From positions 259,501-323,500 of the forward strand of contig WPIO01000117.1 in the NCBI GenBank assembly GCA_009760855.2: a DNA stretch of 64,000 bases, given 5' to 3'. The notes beneath the pieces were generated by a model. That model was not told where the DNA came from. It saw nothing but the letters and a program-made list of their open reading frames with translations, and ran no database searches. Shown here piece after piece: positions 1 through 12,167 of the stretch. Each line of letters starts with the position of its first letter. Position 1 is the first letter of the stretch. The stretch is from Cristatella mucedo (Eukaryota > Bryozoa > Phylactolaemata > Cristatellidae). The translations under genes were made by a program, and so were the position numbers.

Positions 1-930
1 CAAGTCCTTACGCGAATCGGCTGCAAAGACTCTGGCCACGTGACGCTGCCGTCATCCTTCGAAATCGGCCGCAAAATCCACCCGACTGACATTGGCTGTG
101 CAAAGCTCCGATTTGATGGCACATTGCGCTGAGAGCTATCTTTCAAGTTTGCCCAGAAAATGTCGCTCGATAACGCGCGCGCACGGCGCGAGCGTTCGAA
201 ACTCACTGAAACGGCATGAGCGCACGAGCAGAAATCCAAGGCCCAATAGGCCCGATTGAGCCTCGGGTTGAGCAGCGATGAGCACTACTGAACAGCGTGG
301 GAGGAGCTGTAACTTGGGCGGCTCCCACGCTGGTCAGTAGTGCTCGAGGCCGGTAACGCTCGGCGTTTGCGGCGTCGCTTCACGCTCAATGCGAGATTCC
401 GCCGCCGCCGCTGCCGCGTCAGCTCGTGGTCCCGCTGTAGACAGCTTCCGGTAGCTCTGTATTTTCAACTATTTAGAAATGATGCGTGACGCGACGAAGC
501 TAAAGAGAGCAACGTGAAAAAAAAAGTAAACTGTTTGCATAGCCGTGATCTCTCGCTGCCGCATTTAACTTCAGCTAGCTGCTTCTCTGCAGTCGATCGA
601 GAATCGATCTCGTAGGGAATTTTCGCAGTTTGGCTTAGGAGACTGGCCAGAAGAAAATGCACTCAGACGTCCGCGAAGAGTGCATTAATATCAAGCGACC
701 CTTGAAATTTCGGAGGAGGAGTCTGAAGCGATACTGTTTTTTTCCAATCGAACCCCTCTCGTTTTCCAAAGTCTGTCTCCTTCAGCAGCCTTAGCTATCA
801 ACCGTCTCGAGACTGTCGGCCGAGCGTACAGCAGCACCTCTGCCCGCTGCTCTGCGACCTTGACCGCCGCCACGTGACGTCAAACTCGGCGCTTGCGGCG
901 CTCACGCGACGCGTGACAGCAGCAGCCGAG
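1..930. other. Non-coding, no gene seen
   Basis: Apart from the hairpin at 280-345 I see no exon, RNA gene or recognisable repeat. Open frames are short and have no splice-site support. Confidence 0.5.
280..345. other. Strong hairpin (24-bp stem, 18-nt loop)
   Basis: Arms 280-303 and 322-345 are reverse complements with a single mismatch. Arm one begins GAGCACTACTGAACAGCG and arm two ends GGTCAGTAGTGCTC. The loop is 18 nt. The size resembles a pre-miRNA hairpin, but the same shape could be the end of a small inverted-repeat transposon. The fold is seen directly; any role is inferred. Confidence 0.6.
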
Positions 931-945
931 TGCCGCAGCTCACCA

Positions 946-1033
946 GGGACACCGTCCGGGTCACCGTCCGGGTCACGGCCCGGGTCACCGTCCGGGTCAC
1001 GGCCCGGGTCACGGCCCGGGTCACGGCCCGGGC
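946..1033 (+). repeat. 12-bp minisatellite, about 7 copies
   Basis: Two alternating 12-mers, CCGTCCGGGTCA and CGGCCCGGGTCA, run in tandem. Each holds a GGGTCA half-site. The resulting Gly/Ser/Pro/Arg frames on both strands are a product of the repeat and not evidence of a gene. Confidence 0.85.
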
Positions 1034-1144
1034 CGCAGCCAAATGCGGCCCGGGCTGCCAGGCTTTGGCGCAGCACTCTTCCCTACGTCCGTCATCAGTT
1101 GAATAGGGGACTCTGATCTGCTCGGAAAAAGGGCGTTGCCCTCG

Positions 1145-1265
1145 CTCACTTCCTCGACAGTCTCCTCACTCAGCTTCGCTTCTCACTTTGTCCGTTTTGT
1201 GTGTGAGAGATGAAGTCTGTGTCTGGCTACCGTAGAGCATACGGAAAGCCACTTAGGCTTTGACG
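1145..1265 (+). mobile_element. 3' fragment of a CR1/L2-type LINE, lineage B
   Basis: The stretch with TGAAGTCTGTGTCTGGCTACCG and GGAAAGCCACTTAGGCTTTGA matches the 3' end of the better-preserved element at 17327-18690. It is a diverged, 5'-truncated copy. Confidence 0.6.
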
Positions 1266-2220
1266 GTGCTTTTGAAGAATGGCGCGTATACGACATCCCA
1301 TTCGAGTGTTCTGTGCTTAGTAATTTGAAATCGAACAGGCAATTTAGCTCTGCCTAGTAGGTCCCTTTAAAACCAGATTGACAGCGAATGTATTATAACT
1401 GCTTCGTGCCCTGAATTCCAGCACCCAGCTCAGCACGATCCATCAGAACGATAAAATGAAAGCGACACCAGTCGGAGTGGGGGGTAGACGCCTGCATAAC
1501 CAATTGAAAGATCGAACGGGAACAGGAAGACACTCTTCTTGTTTGTGCCCGTTGGCTGCAGTTAACAGTGATTTGCATGATAATGATAATGATAATGCCA
1601 TACATTCAAATACTATTACCTGACCTGACTCAGCGTTACTTGGACAGCAATGATGCGCTAAAAGCGGGTACGCACGTTGCCGGTGACTGGAAAACATTTT
1701 ACGTTTAGGCCAGATATTCCTTAAGTGCATCGTAGACTACCGTGGCAGTGTGTCAGTACCCCTTCGTCGCCGCTAGGGTGCTGTGGCACGGCCCTCTGAC
1801 AAGCAGCTCTAACAAGCGATCAGCAATAAAATTTCTCATTTGCACATGGCAATGATTTGACCGATTGACCGAAACAGACAGAAACAGACAGAGCGTGCTC
1901 TTCTGTTTCTTCGCTGTCAGCGAACGTACCCCTGCGCTCTATTTGAGCACACATTCTGCGATTTCACGAACGTGGCTCCTCAGGGACAGCTCGTGTGACA
2001 GAGCGCAAGTAAAGAGCCGCTCCTCAGTCGCCCGTCGCTGCTTGCTAGGTTTTAAATAAGGACGCGACCCCACGCTGAACAGCAGGATAGTTTAGGGCTG
2101 CGTTTAAAGTGCTCAATTCGACCCATGTATTTGATAACCGAGATCGCGAGATCGAGTCAGCGGCATATGTAAAGTGCCTGAAAAGACCTTATTTCTCTTA
2201 GGGTGCAAAACAAACAAATC
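1266..2220. other. Intergenic, nothing recognised
   Basis: The sequence is mixed in composition with no splice-supported exon, RNA gene or known repeat. Short open frames on both strands look random. Confidence 0.45.
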
Positions 2221-2222
2221 AC

Positions 2223-2223
<1 letters not shown>

Positions 2224-2274
<51 letters not shown>

Positions 2275-2373
2275 CACACATGATAATATTCATTATAATA
2301 ACATTATGTATTAAAAACATATAACATATTACATACATTACATATTATATATACATATATAAGAATATTTTAT

Positions 2374-2418
<45 letters not shown>

Positions 2419-2721
2419 TTTGGTGTATGCATACAAGTTTCCCTTATTATGACGCATAAACTTGAGAGCTGTTATGAAAGTGCTCGGTTGATCTTAAATT
2501 CATGTGGCCGTTTAGGCAAACTAGCACTTGAAGTAGATAACGGTCACATTTTAGTTTCAAAATAAAGCTGGTGCCTACTGTCAGTCTCTGTACCGACTCG
2601 CGATCCAAAGAACTGTACAAGCGGCACTGCAGGTAACGCTTTCGGCTGAGACACAGCCTGGGCGTCGAGCAAAGTTCCAATACGCTGAGTTCGTTTACGA
2701 GCTGGAAAGAATCCCAGTGCA

Positions 2722-2818
<97 letters not shown>

Positions 2819-2880
2819 CATTTTATTATTAGTTTTAATTAATATATTAGTTATATATATATATATTAATTATATATATA
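2224..2880. repeat. Cluster of (AT)n and (GT)n microsatellites
   Basis: There are runs of AT at about 2224-2255, GT at 2255-2275, AT at 2378-2413 and a long AT run at 2724-2815, with further AT-rich sequence to 2880. The unique stretch 2420-2720 holds no convincing exon. Confidence 0.9.
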
Positions 2881-3150
2881 TTATGTAATTAAGCTCGAAA
2901 CGTGATCTGCTACTTAATTTTGCAGTTGATTTCGACGGAATATTCGTGTGGATAATATTCACGTAGTCAGTATCGGCCGTAAACAATGATGTGATGTTAC
3001 GATAGACCTAAGAGTCTCACTCAAAATACTCGCGGCATTCTCTATTGAGCGAAGCCGTTTGGGTTATCCCAATCCTTATCGTGGCCTTATCGTTGATATC
3101 TGGTGAAGGTCCGTCTATTGGCCCGCTGGCTTGGATGATGGCCCTTCACC

Positions 3151-3289
<139 letters not shown>

Positions 3290-3557
3290 TGTATGGAGAG
3301 ACAGAGACAATGACAGAGGGAGAGAGAGAGAGGCAGAGCGGGTGCTGCGGCGGACCCGGAAACGATGCGGAAATCTCGATGAATCGGAGCGGGCAATGTG
3401 TCAAGAGTGCACGGTGTGGATACGCCGAGGGCATAGAGCTAACCGGCTGCTCAGACGCCGAAGCAGCGGCCCGTGCGTTCCTCGCGACGATGTGGCGGCG
3501 GCAGCCGGCGGGCGCAAAGCTGTGCAATAAGTGATCTAACTCAGCCTCATTTTCCAG

Positions 3558-3903
3558 CATGCCGCTGCATTCCTTGGCACCCGGCTTGTCGCAGATCGCG
3601 CTTCCTGCGACGCCACCAGACATGCCGGTGGGCGGGCGGGGCCAATCGCATCGACGACCGTCTCTCCTCGAGAGAGATATGGCAAATCGCCGAGTCAGCG
3701 GGCCGGCACTTGCGTTGCAGAGGTACTCGAGGAAAAAGTCGAGCAACCTCCTCCTGCTGCAGCTGCTCAAGTCGCCGCAGCCGCAGCAGTCGCCGCAGCC
3801 GTCGCCAGCCGTAGGCTTTCGGTTGCACGCGAAAGAGACGCCCGTGTCGACGCCGGCGTCCACACCGCTTGTGACTCCCGATTCGGCGCAGTGGCTGATG
3901 TAA
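3558..3903 (+). CDS. Possible C-terminal coding exon, unidentified
   Basis: I do not recognise this product. A pyrimidine run ending TTTTCCAG precedes an open frame of about 114 codons that closes with TAA at 3901-3903. The translation has ordinary coding character: it begins MPLHSLAPGLSQIALPATPP, has a basic RRPSL segment, then a Gln/Pro/Ser-rich middle and ends HAKETPVSTPASTPLVTPDS followed by AQWLM. It has high GC at third positions. No upstream partner exon could be identified in 1-3.5 kb, so the start may be an exon edge or the internal ATG. It could also be a chance open frame in GC-rich DNA, because the minus strand is open over part of it too. Confidence 0.3.
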
Positions 3904-4334
3904 GGAAGCAGTGCACGCCGCCCCGGCCGATGTCTTCGCCGCCAGGTGCCGTCGTTGGGGCTGCGCCGTCACCGCTGATTCGGGAGCGGATAAGTTCGTC
4001 GTCGGAGTGCAGGACACCGGCGGCGGCGGCGGAATTCCCACATCTGACACGGCAGCGTGATCGCCTGCTCCCGGCTGGCGTGCGGGGTAGCGCTGTGCCG
4101 GCTCGTTGGAGCCGACCCGGCCATCGGGCTAGCTCGCATTGGGTGTGTTTTGCATAGCGCTCCCCGAAGCTGCTTCATAGCTTAGAATACAACGATGTCG
4201 TCTCTTCTTCTGTTCTCTATCGAGATCGCACCAGCGGCAGCCGACTAACGCTTCGGTCGAAAGCAAGCGGGCTGCGCCTCCGAACTCCGCCGCGCAAGAG
4301 CTTGAGCTCTGCCGGCACTGCCGAGGGAGGAGCA

Positions 4335-4335
<1 letters not shown>

Positions 4336-4430
<95 letters not shown>

Positions 4431-4431
4431 T
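4336..4431. repeat. (CCG)n trinucleotide repeat, about 32 units
   Basis: The tract is an uninterrupted CCG/CGG run in a CpG-rich stretch. Translated frames give poly-Arg or poly-Gly and should not be annotated. Tracts of this type form quadruplexes and hairpins and expand readily. Confidence 0.95.
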
Positions 4432-4465
4432 CTGTCTGGTTCGCTGTCGCGGCTCGGAAGGAGAG

Positions 4466-4560
4466 ACTTCTTTCACATCTTTCACATCCGCTTTCACTTT
4501 CACTTTCCGCACTTTCACATCCGCTTTCGCTTTCACTTTCCGCACTTTCACATCCGCTCG
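4466..4560 (-). promoter_or_regulatory. Tandem GAAA-rich block resembling ISRE/IRF sites
   Basis: On the minus strand the block reads as repeated GAAAGTGAAAG, GAAAGCGAAAG and GGATGTGAAAG elements in two imperfect copies of about 31 bp. GAAANNGAAA is the known core recognised by interferon-regulatory-factor proteins. The match is seen; a regulatory role is inferred and simple tandem repetition is the alternative. Confidence 0.35.
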
Positions 4561-4635
4561 AAGCGAGAGCCGATTTCTTTTTAGTTGGGCCCGTTGAACT
4601 CTCCGGCGACCCGGGCCGGTCGCGAGTAATCGCCG

Positions 4636-4681
4636 GAGCGATCGATCGATCGATCGATCGAGTAGCGATCGATCGATCGCT
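4636..4681. repeat. (GATC)n tetranucleotide repeat
   Basis: Two runs of GATCGATC separated by GAGTAGC make a short self-complementary tract. Confidence 0.85.
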
Positions 4682-5044
4682 TGATTGGGCTTGAGGGACG
4701 CCGCCGGCCGATATCGCCGGCTAGAGGAACGCGAAAGCCCGGCGCCGGCGACTAGATCCGAAGCGTAGCAGCGCTGTCCCGCTGTCTATCGCCAGTCAGT
4801 CGAGGCGACGAGAGAAGCGGCGGTGACTGTGGCGAATGAACGAGTATTTAGACCGCGATGATTCTCTCCGCGCCTGCCTGCTGCACTGCATCCGTATGCT
4901 GTGGATTATTTGGACTTCAGCTGCAGCGATGCCGTAGACGGCTGAAGGTGGTTAGAACAAGTGACAGAAAGAATGAAAAGATATTCAGAATATATTCTTC
5001 TGAATAATAATAACTAGTAAACTGAATGATAGCTAAGCTTCTGA

Positions 5045-5076
5045 ATTTTACGGACCTTTTCCCTGGTCCGTAAAAT
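5045..5076. other. Perfect 12-bp hairpin
   Basis: ATTTTACGGACC (5045-5056) and GGTCCGTAAAAT (5065-5076) pair perfectly around an 8-nt loop. The role is unknown. Confidence 0.6.
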
Positions 5077-5901
5077 CACTGTTCCTCCTACTTTAGCCGA
5101 AATGGTGCTCGGTTCATGCGAGCGAAACTTTGGAGAATCCCCGACTGCCAATAAACAGCCTCGCCGACGTCGTCGGTCAATCTTTCACGGCCGGATCCCA
5201 CCTGAAGTATAAGGAACTGTTGGCATTCTTGCGAATCCGCCATAGCTCGTACGGCAGCCTCGTTCTCGCTAGCTCCCGAGGGTCGGCACGAGTTTTCTTT
5301 GCCGTAGCACCACCGAAAAGAAGCAACTGTGGAAATGCACGAAAATAAGTCACCGTTGAGAGAATCAAAAGTCGACGCAAACTCTGAACTAATCTAGCTA
5401 TATTGATTATGCAACCATTTCGATCTGAGCGAAGGACTGCCAGTTCAAGCGAAGCAAACCCATCGACCCTGATGGCTGATGGCCGAGATGGTCCAGTTTC
5501 TTCTTTCGCTCTGTAAGCTTCCCCTTTTGTTCCTTCGCACCGGCAAGTGGCAAGATGGCACGGACTTTCGCGGCGAGTGCAGAGTCACTGCGCGCTGCCT
5601 CTGCACTGCTTTTTCGCTGAGTGACTCGCTCGCTGTCCCGTTTCTATTAGAGAGCCCGCTGGTCAGAGAAAGTTCTGGAAGCAGACGAGTTAGACTCAGC
5701 TCGCGCTTCATCGGCCGACGGCAGCCGCCGAATGCCACTCCCCTTAAAAGCCGTACTAGAACATCGTTTCATTGCGACTCCGGCGCAGAGGATGCTGCCA
5801 GCAAATTTGACTGGGCCTCCGAGAGCGACGTTCAGACGCCATTTAAGGAAACCGTCTTTACTTTATCCAAACATTGCGATAAGTTGACGGAAAAGTTGAC
5901 A

Positions 5902-5903
5902 CC

Positions 5904-5941
<38 letters not shown>

Positions 5942-6074
5942 TGGTTAGAACAAGTGACAGAAAGAATGAGGAGATATTGAGAGCGGGAGAAAGGGCAAGA
6001 GAAAGATGGGGCGGGAGATAGAGATGCCGACAGAGAGGCAGTGAAAGACAGAGCTAGAAAGAGAGAGAGAGGGA

Positions 6075-6142
<68 letters not shown>

Positions 6143-6160
6143 GAGAGAGAGAGAGAGAGG
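5902..6160. repeat. (GA)n microsatellite block
   Basis: Two GA-rich runs (about 5902-5941 and 6060-6160) flank a purine-rich spacer. Arg-Glu and Leu-Ser frames are artefacts of the repeat. Confidence 0.9.
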
Positions 6161-6879
6161 GCGGGAGTGACTGATTTCGCTCGCTGCCATTTCTAAGCAG
6201 TGCCTTGGATTTCGCCAGGTAAGTCGAGCGAGAGTTTCAAGCTGCCCCGGGCTGCTGGGTCAAGGTGACACTGACGTCGGACAGATGGGTCGGACGCGGC
6301 CAGCGCCGATTCCGTGGCGCCCGCGTTTCATAGGCAGCCATTCGCTGTCTCGCAGGCAACGCGAAACCTTGAAGCTCTGCTTGATTTGGCGCGCAGCTGC
6401 ATTGAGCAGCAGCTGCGCGTGTTTGCCCTGCGGTTGCCGAAAACGGTTTGACCAAGTCGAGACTCGGGCGGCGTAGGCGGTGCAGCGTGCTTAGGTGAGC
6501 GGGGCTCACACTGTAGCGACTGCGGGAGTTCCCTCTGCTTGACGCCGTCTCTGATATCACCCCTGCTGGAGCAATTGAGTTCCTTTGCTGTCGCGGTGCG
6601 GCCTTGGTCGCAAGGCAACCCGTCGGACCGCACAAGCTTCCGGTCGCCTTCGAATCTTTATTTGCTGTTCGCGCCGTCGTGGCCGTCGTAATCGGCCCGG
6701 TTGGCGAGGCCGCACCAGCAGCTCAGCAAAGCTGCGGATATACCTGTCAGGTCGCGCCCAATCGGAGTCGAACGTGCTGCAGGCTCCGGTGCGGGATAAG
6801 CCACTCGAAGTGCAAGGCTCCGCCATCGGTCCGCCGCCGATGCTCACCATTGTGCACCTTGCACTTTCTCACCTCCTGT

Positions 6880-7208
6880 CTTCCGGTATGTGTGGCATCC
6901 TCACCGTCTTTCTATGCTTCTCCCTTTTCCTCTCAGTCTCCTCCTTTCCCACAATTCCTCACCTTTCTCTTCCCCTCTCTGCCTTTAGTCCCCACCTTGA
7001 CATGCATCGCCTCTGCCTATCCATCTCTTCTCCTAATCTGTTCTTCTTACCCTCTCTTCCCTCCACCTCTCTCCTCGTTTTTATACTTATCCGTCCTCTT
7101 AATCTTTACCACCCTCTTACTCCTGTTCTCCCTCCCCGTCTTCATTGCCATCTCTGTTGTATCTTTTCTCTCCTTTCTCCTTCGCCGTCTGTCTCTCTGT
7201 CTCTCTTT

Positions 7209-7278
<70 letters not shown>

Positions 7279-7563
7279 CTCTCTCCCTCCCTCCCTTTCT
7301 CTCCCTCCCTCTCTCTCTCTCCCTCTTCCTCTCCCTCTTCCTCTTCCTCTCCGTCTCTCTCGCACTCGCTGTCTCTTTCCCTTGCTCTTTTTTGGCGTAG
7401 GTGTTCGTTGGTGGATGTTAACAACGCATCGTCAGGGTGTGTATTTATTGTGTATTTATTCAGCCAACGCACGAGAGAGAGAGAGAGAGAATAGGTCCGG
7501 CTGAACTGCAGGTAGAGATAGATGAGTACGCTGAGCCCGAGCGGCGGAATGGAAGTGTCCTTT

Positions 7564-7611
<48 letters not shown>

Positions 7612-7640
7612 ACTCTCATTCTCTCTCTCCATCCGGGCTT
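6880..7640. repeat. Pyrimidine-rich tract with (CT)n runs
   Basis: About 500 bp of almost pure pyrimidine on the plus strand (6890-7390) contains a long CT run at 7203-7277, followed by a short GA run near 7474-7491 and another CT run at 7565-7607. The strand asymmetry gives long Leu-Ser frames with no gene behind them. Confidence 0.9.
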
Positions 7641-7659
7641 TCGTTTGGCCCTTGCATGA

Positions 7660-9915
7660 CCTCAAGTGGCTCAAAGCTGTAGTCGGTGGGGTTCGTGAAA
7701 ACCTGTTAACAGTCACAGCAGTTTACGTCGGATTGTTGTCACGCTTCAACAGAAATTGAGCCCACGTGGATTGCAAGTTGATGGCAAGTCAAAATTCTGC
7801 ATAGTAAAGACATCGATGTTGGGTTCGTTATTCGTTTAATCCTCTGCAGACGCCCAGCTACGGACATTGAGAAGCAATTTCGTACCGTTACACTTCCACC
7901 ATAAAATACTGTGGTCTTTATCAGAAAAACGTCCGCTTACGCTCCAATCATTCGCCGTCGAACGCACTTCTTCCTTTTGTCGCAGCCAAAGAGATTGAAT
8001 TTGACTCCTCAGTCCATTACACCCTGCTCCACTGGGCAGCTGTCCAATGCTGGGATCAGCAAGCAAAATCCAGCCTAGCTTTTTTGTGCTGAACAGTCAA
8101 CAGTTTTTTGCAATTGGCCACCTGTGCATTAATTATGCCATCTACTCATGGTACTTTGGCTTACGACCATTCCGGTTGCCTGGCAGAGATGGCAGGGCAT
8201 TTTGGCAGTGGCAAGCCAGTTCTTCAGAGCCACGCTTTAGAGGAGCCGATCCTCCCTCAGAGAACTTGACTCAAAGGCCACCTGATCGCTGCAGCTGCCT
8301 CTGAGCTGCTAAAGCCCAGATGATTCCGAATAACTTTCCTAAGAGTACAATAGTGATAATAGTAATAATAAGTGCTGATAGCATAGACTCTTCCTAATAG
8401 TACCCCATTAGATCTTCAGCCGCGTCGCGATTTCTCGGTTTTGAGGGTTATCTCCGTGCTGCGACGTCAAAACCATTCTTGTATCGCCAGAAAGGTATGC
8501 AACTGACGACAAGTTCCGGTCGCACATGGGCCATCTCTATGGGAGGGGCTGACCGCAGCAAGTCAATGAGACATCCGGGTACCTTAGCTCATCGGTGGAT
8601 TCATCGTCGGTGACGAAATGGGCCAAAAATAGGTTCTGCTGGATTGCGTCCAAGAGGGGGTGGAACAGTCAGATACCATGAATGCCCCCCATCTGTTTAC
8701 GTTGGAACCGTGGACTCAGTTGCCGACAAATGCAGTTGTTTACTAAGCCGAGCATAGTATGCTGAAACCCGATGCAAAATTGTATTGACAGATATTTATA
8801 ATTTAATCACGAGTGCAGCAGCATACTGACTTACTCGAACACTGGCATTAGCAACAACCGAATTCAGACCGATGGGACTAGGTGCATGGAAACTTTTAGA
8901 GGAGCACAGTTGTGTAGATACCTGACAGCAACGAAGTGTCGGTCCACATGACAAGTTCGCAGTGACGTGCCAGAGTGTAGAGAAGTCGATTCCATTCCAG
9001 AGGAACAGGCTACAAGCTACCGGAATCAGCAACGTGACGTGCAACACTCGGGTACAGCTTAAAGCATAGAGCACAACTCAGCTCAAATGCTACGGCACCT
9101 TCTTCTGAGTATGCGTGGCTTTGGCTTTTATGCTGAATTAGCCATAGGTGACAGCACAGGCTGTTCCTAGCCATTTTAGTTCACCAACAGCGAACAATGA
9201 GCATCGGTCATAATGTGACTGACTGAGAACGCCGCCGTTTCATTATGCAGTCTAGTCGTTTGTCGAACGAGCTATTACTGTCTGGCTACGCCGTTGACCG
9301 CACAGGGAGCGGAAGCAGAAGCAATCGAGCGATCGCTCGTCGTCAAGGTCTAGGGCTGTTTCTAGAAAATTTAACCAAGTTTAGCTAAAATCGATAGTTG
9401 CATCTTCAACGGCGCCATTTGATTAGCAGCAGAAGAGCGTTACCAGCTACTCCCCTCTCTTTGCAACGGGCTGGTAAGGATTGCTCGCAGCTAGGCTCTA
9501 AATCCATAACGTCATCGTTATGTGCTCAACGTCTTTCTACTGTGCTGAAGCCCAGCAGCTAGTCTCAAGCGGCCAATGTCAGCGTCCGATCAGCGGAAGC
9601 AACCACTCATAGCAACCGTGGCTATGCTGCGTAACGGCAGCCCTGGATCCAGCGGCCCGCGCACGTAGCCAGGCTTCCCGTGGGCGATTGTGGCAATTTA
9701 TTGACTGCAGCTGCACCCGGGCTTCGTTTCTCGAGACCTCGAAGGGGGAAGATCGTACTCCCGTAGCGTGCCCAACAGCCGCTCGAGAACTTACTGAGCG
9801 TCTATTCAGCGCGATTGAGGCGAACTGATTGATTCGAATCGAGGCAACAAACGAGACAGAAAATTGGAGAAGACCGCAATCGCCATGCGGTCAGGCGGGA
9901 TCAGTCGTAATAGTG
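7660..9915. other. Intergenic, nothing recognised
   Basis: This is unique-looking sequence of average composition with scattered stops. I found no exon with matching splice sites, no RNA gene and no clear repeat. Confidence 0.45.
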
Positions 9916-9924
9916 ATTATAGTA

Positions 9925-9985
9925 AAAGTACATTTGCATAACTCCCTCAGAGAACTCATTCTCTTTCTAGGCAATTTCCATATGG
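9925..9985 (-). mobile_element. 3' tail of a lineage-A CR1/L2 LINE
   Basis: The string CATAACTCCCTCAGAGAACT followed by CATTCTCTTTCTAGGC is the reverse complement of the lineage-A 3' end seen complete at 21880-21945. Confidence 0.6.
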
Positions 9986-10110
9986 CAGCCGCAGTCCGGC
10001 AGCTGAGCACCGATTCATCGCGTCGGCCCGCTGACTGCAATTGTTCTTATTGCCAGAGCCCTGGCGGTGATAGCTGTTGACTCGGTCTATCTGTCAATCT
10101 GTCTGTCTGT

Positions 10111-10111
<1 letters not shown>

Positions 10112-10171
<60 letters not shown>

Positions 10172-10293
10172 ACGCTCTCTTACTCTCTCTCACTCTCTCT
10201 GTCTCTCTCTCAGCTGTTGACTCGGTCTATCTGTCAATTTGTCTATCTGTCTGTCTGTTCGTCTCTCTTTCTCTCACTCTCTCTCTCTCTTTC

Positions 10294-10366
<73 letters not shown>
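10112..10366. repeat. (CT)n microsatellites with a duplicated CTGT-rich spacer
   Basis: Two CT runs are each preceded by the same leader, GCTGTTGACTCGGTCTATCT, at 10074 and 10214. The block was therefore duplicated in tandem. Confidence 0.85.
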
Positions 10367-11148
10367 AGCACAGCCCACTCAGTGCTTCAAGGGTCGCCGA
10401 ATTACTCGCCAAGATGCAGCAGCTTAGCTCAGCTGGCTCGGTCACGTGGGCCTGTCTGCCTGCTCCAGGAGCCCACTCCAGGTCAGCTGGCTCTACGGAA
10501 TCGGAAGGAGCCGCGCCTGGAGCTGAGCCGAGAGACGGAAGAGTGGCATGTGGGGAACCTGAAAGCAGGTTCGCCGCTCGCCGAATTTGTCGATCGGCGC
10601 GTGACAGTCGTTGACGAGATTGAGATTATCAATGGTTAATATCGTTCTCGCCGCTAGCGTGGTGAATCGCCAGCCTTTTGATAGAATCTCGAGCATTACA
10701 ACGTAATCACTGGCGTCATAATGGCGCCGCCGGCCGTCGCAATGGAGAGCGGTCGCACGTCGATAGGCATTAGACGAGCACGCGGTCGAAGCCGCTGCAC
10801 AGCGCTGAACAAAGACCGGTGAAATAACGGACGCAATTGTGCGCCAGAGAATTACTTAGTATTCGATCGATGCAAAATCGTTCTTCCCCGCTCAACAATG
10901 AACGCTTCGCCGTCGCCATGGCAGGGTGGGGAGTTATGCTCGCTCGCCGTGCTCTAGAGCTGCATCGAAACTGTGGCAACATGGGCGGCACGGCTGCTGG
11001 ACTGCGCCGCAGCAGCAGCGGACGCAAACGTCGCGGTGGCGATGCCCGCCGCCGCCGGAAACGCCGCTACGCGTCCACGACTCGCCTACGAGGCGCCCGC
11101 TCGCACACGCCAGAGAGTTCGCGGCCGGCGAAGGCCTGCCGAACGCAG

Positions 11149-11722
<574 letters not shown>

Positions 11723-11757
11723 GTGAGTCGCGACTGTTCCTGCTCCAGGCACAGCTA

Positions 11758-11805
11758 GCCCGACGAACGGCCGCCGAGCAGTCGTGCGGCGGCCGTTCGT
11801 CGGGC
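11758..11805. other. Perfect 18-bp hairpin in CpG island
   Basis: GCCCGACGAACGGCCGCC (11758-11775) and its exact reverse complement (11788-11805) flank a 12-nt loop. Perfect conservation of both arms suggests a recent inverted duplication or a maintained structure. Confidence 0.65.
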
Positions 11806-12088
11806 GGCGGAGCTCGCCCATCCGCCGGCGTACCGCCGCCTCGCCGCCGCCGCCGGGCGCGCGGCGACCGAGTCAGCGATCCGAGCGACGCGACGAACGC
11901 GCGAACGAGTGCACGTATATTGTATTGGCTTGACGCGCGACAATGGCTCCGAGCTTGCGTAATGAACGAGACGCGCTCGAAACGATCGCCGGCGGCGTCC
12001 GTCCGCTGGCGCCGCCGACCCCGGCCGCGACCTCTGGCGGCGGGCCTCTTTCCGCTCGCCAGCGGCGGGCGCCGCCACGGGCTCCCTC

Positions 12089-12167
12089 TCACTTGCCTCC
12101 GCCGCACTTGCCGCCGGCGCCCTTGCCGGAGCCGCAGCTTCCGCCGCCGCAGCCGCCCTTCTCGCTA
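12089..12167 (-). CDS. Micro-protein gene, coding exon 2
   Basis: The acceptor TTTCTTTGCAG precedes one completing base and 25 codons ending in TGA. Cysteines sit in GCGGGSC and KCGGG contexts. Confidence 0.48.

Noticed and set aside
4636-4681. CRISPR-like or operator array
   Set aside because: It is a simple GATC tetranucleotide repeat in a eukaryotic genome, with no spacers.
5479-6021. Plus-strand 180-codon frame with a plausible stretch before the GA repeat
   Set aside because: It runs into the (GA)n repeat and no convincing exon boundaries were found; a short real exon cannot be excluded.
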